Source: Paracamarosporium sp. OC-R06-R3 (taxonomy: Eukaryota; Ascomycota; Dothideomycetes; Pleosporales; Didymosphaeriaceae). From it: 64,000 nucleotides of DNA. A program made the translations under genes and the position numbers. The number at the start of each line of letters is the position of its first letter. The first letter of the stretch is position 1. The stretch covers positions 1,163-65,162 of the forward strand of contig JACVRA010000160.1 of assembly GCA_019828545.1 (NCBI GenBank), given 5' to 3'. Of the stretch, positions 42,650 to 53,007 are shown one piece after another. The notes below the pieces were generated by a model. It was not told where the DNA came from. It saw nothing but the letters and a program-made list of their open reading frames with translations, and searched no databases.

Positions 42650-45127
42650 ATGCAGCACCACGATGGTGCCCCGACCGCACCGAGCGGACCCCGTCTTCAA
42701 CAGAGTTTCCAGAAGCAGATGAATGGAGGAAACACAGGCTTTTCGCATGGTGCGTTCCACACGAACCAGCCGGGCGGATATGCCGACAGGCATCCTGAGA
42801 GGTCCAACATTCCTAGCATCAACACGGGCAGACTTGCTCCCGGTAACCACAACAGCGAGCTGCAGACACCTGGGACCGGATTTGATATGAACTTCACCCC
42901 ACTTCTTCCCTCCCAGCTGCTGCTTGGAAGCCCTTTCCAGCCAGGCTCTCCCAATGCTTTCACCTCGCCCCAGTTCCAGAGCTTTGCCACCTTCGCCGGA
43001 CAAAACCAGATGCAGCAGCAGGGCCAGCAGAACCAAATGGGCAGCCCTCAGATGCAACAGCCCCTTTCGCCTGGCCTGTACCAAGGCCTTGTCTCCCCGA
43101 CGAGCGGATTTTTTCCCGGGCCCCAGTCACCTACGGGAGGATTCCCTGGTTATGGACAGCAGGGCCTCGGCGGTCTTGGATCGTCTCTTCCTATTGCTCC
43201 TGGATTAGTTTCCGGGACTAGCAGGACGGTCTATTTGGGCAACATTCCACCGGAGACGTCAGCTGAAGAGATTCTTGGTCACGTGAGAAGTGGCCAGATC
43301 GAGTCAGTGAGGCTTCTGCCAGACAAGAACTGTGCTTTCATCTCCTTCCTTGACAGCAGCTCCGCTACCCACTTCCACTCAGATGCAATCTTGAAAAAGT
43401 TGTCGATCCGTGGCCAGGACATCAAGATCGGGTGGGGTAAGCCGTCACAGGTACCGACCTCGGTTGCCCTTGCTGTGCAGCAATCGGGTGCGTCTCGTAA
43501 CGTATATCTAGGCAATCTGTCCGAAGACGTGACAGAAGAGGAGTTGCGTGAGGATCTCAGCAAGTTTGGTCCCATTGACACTGTCAAGATTGTGCGCGAG
43601 AAGGCGATTGGCTTTGTTCATTTCTTGTCCATTGGCAACGCCATCAAGGCCGTTGCCCAGCTTCCTCAGGAGCCCAAATGGCAGGCTCCCAGACGTGTCT
43701 ACTACGGAAAGGATCGTTGCGCATACGTCTCGAAGACCCAGCAACAGAACGCTGCACAGTACCTTGGTATTGCCCCTGGATATGCTCACGTCCTGAATGG
43801 TGCCGACCGTGACATGATCTCAAACGCTCTGGCTCAACAGTCGGTCGCTGCTGCAGCGGTCGCGACTTCGGCTGGAGGCGTGAACAACCTCGGCAACCGA
43901 ACTGTGTATCTAGGCAACATTCACCCTGAGACGACCATTGAGGAGATCTGCAACGTCGTCCGCGGTGGCCTGCTCCATCATATCCGGTATATCCCTGACA
44001 AGCACATATGCTTTGTGACATTCATCGACCCTACCTCTGCTGCGTCGTTTTATGCGTTGAGTAACCTTCAGGGGTTGATGATCCACAACCGCCGTCTCAA
44101 GATTGGATGGGGAAAGCACTCTGGTGCCCTCCCTCCTGCCATTGCTCTAGCTGTTAGCGGCGGTGCATCACGTAACGTCTACATCGGGAATCTGGATGAA
44201 TCGTGGACTGAGGAACGTCTGAGACAAGACTTCTCCGAGTATGGCGAGATCGAGTTGGTTAACACTCTACGTGAGAAGAGCTGTGCATTCGTCAATTTCA
44301 CCAACATCGCGAATGCCATCAAAGCCATTGAGGCTGTCCGAGGACGTGAGGAGTACAAGCGGTTCAAGGTCAACTTTGGTAAAGACCGTTGTGGTAATCC
44401 GCCTCGCCAGATGAACAACAACCAAGGTCAGCCTCAACACCCTGGTAGCGACGGAATCCAATCACCTTCGCCTACTAGCGGCCTTCATCCCAACCGCAGC
44501 AACACAGGTCCATCTGTGTCTCCAACCGGGTCTGCTGCTCCTGTCTCTGGTGGGAGCACCAACGGACAGTTCCCGAGTATCCAGGCGCCTACTCCTTCCA
44601 CCATCTTGAACACTGGTGTGAACAACCCTTTGATGATGTACCTCCAAGCTCAACAGAACCAACAGCAACAACAGGCTGAAGTGAGCCTTCAACAACAGCA
44701 ACAGTCTCAGCAGCAACAACAGCAACAGCAGCAGGGGTTTCCATCTCCTCAGTCAGCTTTCTACAGCGCTGACCTGAACCCATCGCCTCAGCCCCATACA
44801 TCCCACGGCGGCCACCAGAGCACATCGAGCTTTAGCCTCATTAACGGAACCTCAAGCCAGTCTGGGGCAACGACCGTTGGTGGCCTTTTGGCCCCGTCCA
44901 ACTTGAACGCCCGCGCTCAGCATTCGCGCGCGGTCAGCCTACCGGTCTTTACCCAAGGACCCTTCAACCAGCCTGTTCAGTCGTCGCAGGCACCTCAGCA
45001 AAACTCCTTCGGTAGCTTGAGCTCCGGCATCGGTGGCTTTGGTAGCGGAAATGGTGGCTACGGCCTCGCCATCCAGGGCGACGGTGGTCTCCCCGGATGG
45101 GCGGAGGAGGAGGTCGGTGCACAGTAA
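42650..45127 (+). CDS. Nrd1-like RNA-binding protein with four RRMs
   Basis: A single exon encodes 825 residues. Four RRM domains are visible: about 193-263 ([22 protein letters not shown]), 284-353 ([22 protein letters not shown]), 418-488 ([22 protein letters not shown]) and 509-577 ([22 protein letters not shown]). Each RRM pair ends in an IGWGK or GKDRC phrase. This arrangement matches fission-yeast Nrd1/Msa2, a negative regulator of sexual differentiation that binds mRNAs; the ortholog name is inferred from architecture. The N-terminal 180 residues are Gly/Pro/Gln-rich and the C-terminus has a poly-Gln stretch (about 663-690) and a Gly/Ser tail, so condensate-type behaviour is possible. 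The codon bias toward C-ending codons suggests good expression. Confidence 0.85.
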   Translation: MQHHDGAPTAPSGPRLQQSFQKQMNGGNTGFSHGAFHTNQPGGYADRHPERSNIPSINTGRLAPGNHNSELQTPGTGFDMNFTPLLPSQLLLGSPFQPGSPNAFTSPQFQSFATFAGQNQMQQQGQQNQMGSPQMQQPLSPGLYQGLVSPTSGFFPGPQSPTGGFPGYGQQGLGGLGSSLPIAPGLVSGTSRTVYLGNIPPETSAEEILGHVRSGQIESVRLLPDKNCAFISFLDSSSATHFHSDAILKKLSIRGQDIKIGWGKPSQVPTSVALAVQQSGASRNVYLGNLSEDVTEEELREDLSKFGPIDTVKIVREKAIGFVHFLSIGNAIKAVAQLPQEPKWQAPRRVYYGKDRCAYVSKTQQQNAAQYLGIAPGYAHVLNGADRDMISNALAQQSVAAAAVATSAGGVNNLGNRTVYLGNIHPETTIEEICNVVRGGLLHHIRYIPDKHICFVTFIDPTSAASFYALSNLQGLMIHNRRLKIGWGKHSGALPPAIALAVSGGASRNVYIGNLDESWTEERLRQDFSEYGEIELVNTLREKSCAFVNFTNIANAIKAIEAVRGREEYKRFKVNFGKDRCGNPPRQMNNNQGQPQHPGSDGIQSPSPTSGLHPNRSNTGPSVSPTGSAAPVSGGSTNGQFPSIQAPTPSTILNTGVNNPLMMYLQAQQNQQQQQAEVSLQQQQQSQQQQQQQQQGFPSPQSAFYSADLNPSPQPHTSHGGHQSTSSFSLINGTSSQSGATTVGGLLAPSNLNARAQHSRAVSLPVFTQGPFNQPVQSSQAPQQNSFGSLSSGIGGFGSGNGGYGLAIQGDGGLPGWAEEEVGAQ
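44659..44734 (+). repeat. CAA/CAG poly-glutamine tract
   Basis: Mixed CAA and CAG codons encode Gln runs in the Nrd1-like protein, interrupted by a short AEVSL segment. The mixture of codons limits slippage, but length variation between strains is likely. Confidence 0.85.
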
Positions 45128-46621
45128 AAAGGCAACATATGGCGGATCGGATCTTATTCTCTTCCATTTCACTGTGCGATACTTTGCCCACCCTTACTAC
45201 CTTTAGTGTCTTGGTTAACCATTACCAACTTGTTGGTTACGCCACTTGCCTACCTTCTTTTCATATTCCCCTTAAGCATTATCTTGGGTTATTGTCATCT
45301 TTGGAATGGTGTTTTTGAGTACTGTACCCTGTTGTAATTGAATTTGTTGCGATTTGAAATGTCTATTTACACCTACCCACACCCTAATGCTCCTTGCTTT
45401 GTTCACTCCGACCTATTTCTATTTTGTTTCTAAAGATGTCATTATGAGAGTCAAGGCTGCAAGCTTGTCGAACGAATGGAGGTAGCTGGACCTTACGAGG
45501 GAGGCACATCAGCCATTCTGTGTAGTTTAAGATACCTGTATGAGTGTGGATCTAGTAAGGGAATGGATACTCTGTGTTGAACCTCCGGATACATGATGGA
45601 GGAGCAATGGCAGACGGGATAATAATACGATCTTGGCATTGATACTATGCGCTACTTCATTGTGTGAGCCGTTTCTGTTTCCTGTCAGCGTCTTCAACTT
45701 TAGCTGCTCGCTCACTCACAAGTGTGCACACATCAAAGCTGACTGAACATAGGTTAACTCAGGCGAACCAAATGTCAAGCGCGAGAGAGTCGTTTGAAGT
45801 TGTCTTGTAATCATTACCATGCACGTATGTGCGCTTTGGCACCTCACGGGCTGGGGACCGCTTAGATACGAGCGGCGCGAATGCGTGGAACCAAATCAAC
45901 AATACCAAGTACACTCATTAGCACTTCTGAGTATACAGGTCTAAATGATTTCTGCCCCGGAGAATAGCGCACAGCCAACGGTAATTAAAAGTCAATGGTT
46001 TGAATTATACTTATAAAGGAGTTGCGAGGGAAGTAAAACTGAAACTTTTCAGCTTGCATACACACAACTTATAGATGGTAAAATAATCAATGTAGTTTCG
46101 ATTATTAAGAGATACAAACAGCTAGAGATATGTGTACGACAGGAATATATTGCTTATGATTCTTGGCAGTCGTTGGTGATGGAATGGGTCGTGGCATGGA
46201 CCGTTACGTTTCACTGTGTGACAGAGGCCTGGTTCATTCACTTGAAAGATGCCCATGTTGATGGATTTTTGTTCACTCATTTCTATGCCTATATCGAAGT
46301 TTATATTGGAATACACATGATAACTATTTGTGAATGTAAAACAAGCGACAAATATGCAGGTCGGAGTATCTTGAAGTCATACCCAGACTACAAGTGAAGC
46401 CGGTCAATTTGAAGAAAGCTCAAGATGTGCCGGCAACACAAGAGTCAAATTAAACTTAGATTACCTGAACGCGGGATAACTCTGAAAAAGACTGAACAAA
46501 CTGAAACTAGCGCAGATATGAGCGAATTACGACCTTACGAAATCGTCGAACATCCGTACTTCTACAAAAGTTCTTAGGAAGCTCTTACATCGTAACCTCA
46601 AGTCATCATTTATACCTCCGT
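45128..46621. other. Gene-free spacer
   Basis: The T-rich stretch after 45,130 is the probable 3' UTR of the Nrd1-like gene. No coding feature was recognised in the remainder. Confidence 0.5.
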
Positions 46622-47095
46622 CTAATGTATAAACCCATAGCCCTGATCGCCAATTTTTTGCAAGTCCTCCATCTTCTCACCCAAATAAGTGCGAATTTCC
46701 ACCTGAACAATATCCCAGAAATTCCATACCTGGCCATCCCGGCACACGACCCCTGCCAGTATCTTTTCTCCTGTCACTTGCACGTCGGTCGGGTATATAC
46801 CAATCCGCAAATCCTTTGACACGTGCTGAAGCTCATCGATCTTGAACTCCACAAAAGTCCTCGCATCTTCGAAAGTCTTGAATGGACCTTGGTGTGGAAT
46901 GAATATTAGTGGGCTGCTGTTACCGGTGTGGGTGGTGAAGTGGACCTGTAGAATGCATTTTCGGCCGTCAGGGAAGTGTTTAATGGAGCTGTCGTTGGGA
47001 GCGTAGGGGATGTCTTGACTGATGCCCCAAGGTAGGTTTCTCCTGGTGGTATCCTGCCGACGGACGACAACGTAGCCTGTGACGTAATCAGACAT
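46622..47095 (-). CDS. Conserved-looking hypothetical protein, 157 aa
   Basis: One exon, 47095-46622, with an ATG in good context. The protein has no signal peptide or membrane helix and looks like a compact alpha/beta domain: VTGYVVVRRQD, CILQVHFTTHTGNSSPLIF, FEDARTFVEFKIDELQHV, LRIGIYPTDVQVTGEKIL and QVWNFWDIVQVEIRTYLG. Composition is balanced and Trp/Phe/Tyr-rich at the end, which argues for a real folded protein. I do not recognise the family. Neighbours on both sides are separated by more than 1 kb, so context gives no clue. Confidence 0.65.
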   Translation of the reverse strand: MSDYVTGYVVVRRQDTTRRNLPWGISQDIPYAPNDSSIKHFPDGRKCILQVHFTTHTGNSSPLIFIPHQGPFKTFEDARTFVEFKIDELQHVSKDLRIGIYPTDVQVTGEKILAGVVCRDGQVWNFWDIVQVEIRTYLGEKMEDLQKIGDQGYGFIH

Positions 47096-48239
47096 ATTGC
47101 GAGTAATTGCTTGCTTGGTCTGTATGTTTAGTCTACAACGGGTTGAGCGTGGAGCAAATTCAGCAGTGATAACGTTGACTCATTGTATCTACTTATAGCG
47201 TAACAGTGCTCGACTGTTTGGTGTGCCCGTTGGCAAAATTCTACGCCTGTACAAGTTCGCAGCAGTAGTGGGTGCGCAATCTGGAGCGTCAAACAGCGGG
47301 AACCCTTGCGATGCATTGCGAAATTAATGGCTCGACCATAGCCATCACCTACCTCAGCAATAGTCTTCCTGCTTGAACGTCACCTCCGCAATGTTGCTTC
47401 TTGTCGGCTACTTTTGTGTCTGTGTTACTCAAATCGCTGCGAGTCGGACGTTTTTAATACCGCATATGTCCTTTTGAACTCTTTACGCCTACCAGACCTT
47501 TCGTTGATCTCGACAAATGCTATGTCTACATTCTATCTAGGATAAATAACGACAGTCCGTATCACGTAAGACTTAGACGGCCTGTTTCGTACGTTTCCAG
47601 GAGGGATCGATTCTATGAAGACAGACTGCGAGAGATTGACGTGTAAGAGATAGCCTTCGAGATATATGAGACAGGTGACCAACTAAATTGCTTCTACTGT
47701 ACTTTTGAACATACCGCGTATCGCTTTAGCAAATGCCATAGCGTAGATAAAGTGTTCGATATTGAGTATAGATTCGCTATACGTGTTGTGGCCAAAGGGG
47801 CAGACGGCAAGTTCTTGAATGCCTTTACATTATTGTGAGACCGCATAGAACTCCTTCCTTCTCTAAGAGATAGCAGCTCAAAATTACTGTTCACTGTTAG
47901 GAAAGGAGAAGACGACGCCAACGTCAGTATAGAAAGGTGTTATCGATGCGCAAAGATCCGGCAATTTGAAGCCAGGGCATATGTGCTTACTGTACAATAA
48001 GTGCTGAAAACAAAATCTAAATTATTCGTACTCATGACGTTCACAACAGTTCGCTAATGCTAAAGGGGGTCGCAAACGCCAGCTGGGTTTACAAACAATT
48101 TAGATACATGATAGAGAACGCACGCGGTGTGGTAGGTCGAATTGGACACTCAAATACAAAGACTTGGTCGCCACAGGCTATTGTGTTATCCATCATGTGA
48201 GTGTCACAGGACGCTCAGACTTCGTCCAGTACTCTGGGT
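47096..48239. other. Gene-free spacer
   Basis: Holds the promoter of the 157-residue gene and the 3' end of the CAF1-family gene. Small frames on both strands (47,128-47,316 and 47,694-47,921, minus) lack recognisable features. Confidence 0.45.
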
Positions 48240-50301
48240 CTACCACCCAGCAATCTTCAAGACTGCCTCCTGCGTACCATATACACGCAGTGTATTCCCA
48301 AACTTTTGCCAGAAGTCCGCATCCCATGGGGGAACCATTTCCATAGGCTCACGTTGTCTTGCTTCGATAGGTACCCAGCCACTCGTACTTGGAGAGAATA
48401 CTTCGTCCTGCCACGATGGGGTAGGATTAGGATTGTTAATTGTGATACCGCCTTGATCGTCTTCCGATGGCGAGGAAGCCTCTCGGTCGTCGATGCTGAG
48501 CTGCTCAAATTGATTGCGGGTTTGGAAGCGGCTTTGCACTGTCGTCGCGTTGTCCGGCTTGCCTTTGCCCTTACTCTTTGCGTTTTTCTTTGCTTTCTTC
48601 TTGACGACCAGCAATTGTTGTTGTGGGGGCTGAGCATGATCTGTCGGCGGCAGGATGGGTTGGGGCTCGCTGTGATCATTTGGCTGTTCAACTGCAGACT
48701 TGAAACTGACATCTGAATTGTCGTCTTCCTGTTGGCTATCGACATTCATTTTCGCTGCTAGACGTAAGAGAATGGTCGCTGTCAGTAGGCTGTCGTAGCC
48801 TGCTTCATGGAACATGGCCGCATCGTGATATTTTGGGTGATCACAATGTGTTACTGTAAGGATAAGCATGAACCAATAGATGAGTGCGGATGAATTACCA
48901 ATGTCTGGAAGGGGCTGAGACTCTATCTTTTCAGCAATCTCTTGCAAAGTCGGAGATGCATTCAAATCTCCCTCGGCATGTGTCGCAAGATATTTTGTAT
49001 CGACGATCTTTGGGAAACTACGTAAAGTCAGCGTCTGTCCCGGTGACCTATGTTTCCTCGCGATTGGAAACAGAGGCCGAGGAATCTTAAAAAATCTGAT
49101 TTGTAGCTGAACCTACATTTCATGGAGCGCCGAACAGAAGCTGTCTAGCGTATCCGGCAGCTCGCCCACAAACGAGCGATAGAAGTAGACGAGGTCGGTG
49201 AACATGTTGTGGCCTACTAGCACAGGCTGATGATTTTGAAGACGATCGTGAGCTCGATCAAATCGTTCCTTGACATCTGTCGTATCTTCGGCGATGATAT
49301 GCGCGTTTGTGTATCTACCAAAGTAGTGCGGGCTCGCTTCGTGGATTTCACCGTCAGCCGCAAGGGCTTCAAATACCCAGCGAAAGCCTGTCTGTCTGGC
49401 GATGTTCTCTCTTACTCGGTTTTTGACGCGGCGTTTGTTTTCCTCTTCGCGCTCTGCGTCATAGTATATGATCCTGATGCATTCTTGCCTTCCTATGGTC
49501 ACAAGTTCTGGGAATTCGGCTCGAACAAGCTGGTGAACCTAGGAGGACGGAGTTAGTGACGTTCAACAGCGCCGAATCGGGGTGACTGTGTTTCCTGAGA
49601 TGACACAGGTTGTAACCACCTACTAAACGTTTCTCGAACCGCGATATAGCAGGGTTCAGAGGCGGATCGGGAAGACCGGTATGCGTCGTGATCTTTAGCA
49701 TATCTGTGTCCTTTGACTTTCTCCAGGCGACGATGGCAAATCTGACGCGTTTAACGAAGTTGAGCGACTGTACGTCTTCTGGCTTTAGCTGCATGTCTTC
49801 AACGGCGGGTTTCCTATCTAATCGTTCGTGAACTCTTTGCTTTGCGTCACGAGCTTCCTCCCGCGAGAGATACTGTACGCCCCTCGCAAAAGAAGCTCCC
49901 CAGTCGAAACCATGATTGAGCAGGAAGGTAGCAGCACCACTCTGGATGTGGATTTCCCGCTTGATGTCCAGCTTGAAGGTCTCGTTAAGCAGCGGGCTGA
50001 GCGTCACGTTGTATGGCTTCAGGACGTATTTGTTCTCGAGGTAGTCGAAGTGGGCGCATGTTATGCCAACTTGGAGAATCTGATAGCGGTCTGCGGCCGT
50101 CTTTGTTTCCTGATAGCGGTCCTCCAAGGTCTTCCTTCCATTCCCGGATCGAGGCTTCCACGGATCCTTTCCAGGAAGGCGCGAAGGAATACCAGTGAGT
50201 TCTAGGTCAAAGGCTACAAAATCAGCGTGAGAAATGGCGATGAGCAGGCCGAGAAGCTGGTGAGGGTACGAGCCAGCGTCGACATCCATGGCTGCTGACA
50301 C
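48240..50301 (-). CDS. CAF1/PARN-type poly(A) ribonuclease
   Basis: Four exons, 50301-49624, 49538-49117, 49017-48899 and 48853-48240, encode 610 residues with consistent phases. Introns are 85, 99 and 45 nt; the last is stop-free and in frame, and its removal gives LPDIVTHCDHPKYHD. The DEDD catalytic residues are visible: Asp and Glu in FVAFDLELTGI near residue 30, Asp in VGHNMFTDLVYFY, and His/Asp in FHEAGYDSLLTA. The order and the insert between the first and second blocks fit the CAF1 family branch near PARN rather than Pop2. Such enzymes shorten poly(A) tails or trim the 3' ends of small RNAs. After about residue 420 the protein is low-complexity with a Lys-rich basic patch (KKKAKKNAKSKGKGK), a likely nuclear signal, then an acidic tail. 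No R3H or RRM domain was seen. Confidence 0.85.
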
Positions 50302-50867
50302 AGTGCCGCTTCAAGACTCTGGATACGCTGTGTTGGCGCAGTACGGGCGGTACAGAATAGGCAGATAAATGTTTGGGGTTTGCTGGTGGCGGCGCTGAGC
50401 AAGTCTTGACGTGGGCAATTCGCTAACAAATGGTACTAGAGCGCTGCCTAGCGTAATGCCAGGTGAGAGTCAAGAAGAGAATCAACGAGACATGCGCGTT
50501 CCATCGATACGGCTATACTGTACTATATTACGCTGTGTTGAGGTGAGCTGCGTTGGAGGTTTGGTTAGTGGGATCAGCAACGACGAAGCAGGACTCCTGA
50601 CGCAGACGGACAAGCTTCTACGGACACGTTTGACAAGCGCAAGCGACTGCAAGACGGCATGAATGGCAAGCAGCTGGACACGGTGGCCGCAGGCGGCGGT
50701 GTTTGCGAGGCTGGTGAGCGCCAAGCATCGCGACTTCCGAACCTCGGCTGACGGCTCGTTGGCCTGGCACATTCCTCGTGCACGCCGTCAACAAGACCCC
50801 CAACACCACACTGCCATGGCTCCCATCGCCGCCGCCTTGCGCCAGTAGCTCTGCCGACACTCGCTCC
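50302..50867. promoter_or_regulatory. Divergent promoter CAF1-type nuclease / Pex26-like
   Basis: Head-to-head arrangement over about 565 bp. The right half is GC-rich and open in several frames, including one in phase with the peroxin gene that lacks an ATG. No TATA element recognised. Confidence 0.5.
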
Positions 50868-52189
50868 ATGGCCGCCATGTACGAGGACCTGGGCAGCTCG
50901 CGCATGTCGCTGTCCTCGTCGCGGCACCACTCGCAGCACATTGCCAAAGCATACCGCCAGGCCGCCCAGCTCTTCCTCACCCGCCGCCTGCCCGAAGCCC
51001 TCTCTACCATCGAGCCCATCATCACGCCCCCTGCCCACGAAGACGCCAATGGTCCCCAGGACGGCGACCTGTCGGGCTATGCGCCCATAGCGACCGCGTC
51101 GCGGGGCACCCGCGTCAAGGTCTGGAGCTTCTACCTCACTTTCCTCAACGCCGTCGTCGAGCTGGGTGCCGAGGAGGGCAAGCTGGCTTTCGGCAGCACG
51201 AGATGGAAGCAATTGGTCTCCAAGTGCCGCGACGGCAGCGTCTGGGATGACGTGGCGCGCGACGGCTATGCCGGCGTAGAGGGCGACGTCGATGCCGAGG
51301 TCGTCGTCAACTTGTGCGTGTTTCCTACCAGCTCTTGTTTGCCTGGCTAACATGGTATAGGGCGACTCTGCTACTCACCCATTCGCCCTCTCAGCGGCTG
51401 AACCAGCACAAGCTAGAGACGTACCTCTCGGCCTCGGCAAATCCCACCTTTGACATCTCCTCCCATATGGCCTCCTCTGCATACCTCCAGCGTCGCCCTA
51501 GCCAGCAAAACAACGGCACAAACACACCTCGGGATCTCAACACCCGGCTCAAGCTGCTCGAGCTCTATACCCTCCACGTGCTCCCGCGCAATGATGAGTG
51601 GGATTATGCCCGAGAATTCATATCCATGTCTGAGGTACTTGATGACGAGCGTAAGGAAGCCTTCTTGCTTGCTCTGCACTCCCTCAAGGAAGAAAAGGAA
51701 GACACAGAGAAGCGCGAAGAACGGTTACGCCAGCAGCAACAAGAGCAGCTAGAGCAACGCCGGAGAGAAACAGAAGCTCGCCGGTTAGAGCAGTCTCGGG
51801 CAGAAGACGAACGAAGGAAACGCGAAGAAGAGAATAGACGGCAACCGAGAGGTTCCGACGAAGTTTTTCGAAAACCCAATGCACCTCGCCAAGCGCCTTC
51901 CACATCATCGCGAGCATCACGACCGGCTAAGAAAGCTGTTAGTCCACCTCCCGGCCTGTACCACCGCGCAACTGCCTTGCTGTCGTCGATGCAATCAATG
52001 GTCACGAATACGGCGCACTCGATGACGGCGAATCCAATGGCTTTCTTCCGTACTCTCCTTTTTTTGCTTGCTTTTGCCCTGGCGTTTGGACGGCGGGATC
52101 TTCGAGAACGCATCATGCGTATTCTACGAACTGGTTTGGACAAGGTCCGCCGTACTGTTGGTATGGGTGTTAAGGTCTCATATATTTGA
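50868..52189 (+). CDS. Peroxisome biogenesis protein, Pex26-like
   Basis: Two exons, 50868-51313 and 51361-52189, encode 424 residues. The 47-nt intron (GTGCGT...CTAAC...TATAG) joins VVVNL|ATLLLTHSPSQ. The ATG at 50868 is the first in frame; the open frame upstream has none. N-terminal helical repeats (AKAYRQAAQLFLTRRLPEAL, VKVWSFYLTFLNAVVELG) and LNQHKLETYL resemble fungal Pex26, the membrane anchor that recruits the Pex1/Pex6 ATPases to peroxisomes. A long charged coiled coil follows (about 235-290, Glu/Arg/Gln-rich). One hydrophobic helix near the C-terminus (FFRTLLFLLAFALAFG) is then followed by a basic tail, which fits a tail-anchored peroxisomal membrane protein. The assignment rests on remembered family features. 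Confidence 0.7.
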
Positions 52190-53007
52190 TGATTTACTGC
52201 GACGAAGGTAATACCCTTCTTGTATCATATTTAGATACTAAAGCTATGACTTGGGAGACTGGCTTATCCAGCATAATATCCATTGTTACGGTACACCGTT
52301 TTTGTCGTCCACCCGATTGTTGGTTGGATTTATCGTCACTTCCCCTAACATTCCGTTATTGCTACCGACGAGTCATTCATCACAAAGACAAGCGACGGGA
52401 GGTAAGAAACATAGAGTCGCGTGAAACGATTGACGGCAGTGCCTTGTATTGGCCTAGAATTGATACCCTAGTGGCACGTTTCTGGCGCGTCAAGTCCTTC
52501 TTTTTTTAGCATGTTATTATGAGATTCTGGAACTCCTCCTTAACCGGAGGTTCTGTGTACTTGGCCACTTGCTTAAAATGTGTAGTGAAAGCTTGGATGT
52601 GTTCACGTTTGCCCTGATATACGAAGACTAGACTGTTTTAAGCGCAGACATTCGAGATCCGAGCTTCAGGTCACGAGCTTTGCACAGCATAGTGAAATGT
52701 AATACGGCATGTCTTGTGTTTACGCCTGTAGCTTTGCACTTGCACACCCCGGGGATGCCATACAAATGAAGCGAGAAGGCTCCTAATACTTATCAAATGA
52801 CGGTTCACGAGCGAGCATTGCCAAAGGTCTTCCTGAATTTAGAATATAGATAGATTTAATCCGTGGGGGTCAAGGGTAATGCCGTCCTCCTACAAAGATA
52901 ACGAAACGCTAACATTCATGCCCTGGCGTACCAGTGTATATATCTCTATCCCAACGCCGGCTATGCAATCCAAAACAACATTCCACTCCAGCTGCAAATT
53001 CCCGTGT
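52190..53007. other. Convergent 3' spacer
   Basis: Lies between the 3' ends of the Pex26-like gene (plus) and the carboxylesterase gene (minus). Nothing coding was recognised. Confidence 0.5.

Noticed and set aside
50574..51353. 259-codon minus-strand frame
   Set aside because: Antisense of the Pex26-like gene in GC-rich DNA; low-complexity Arg/Ala/Gly composition and no motif.
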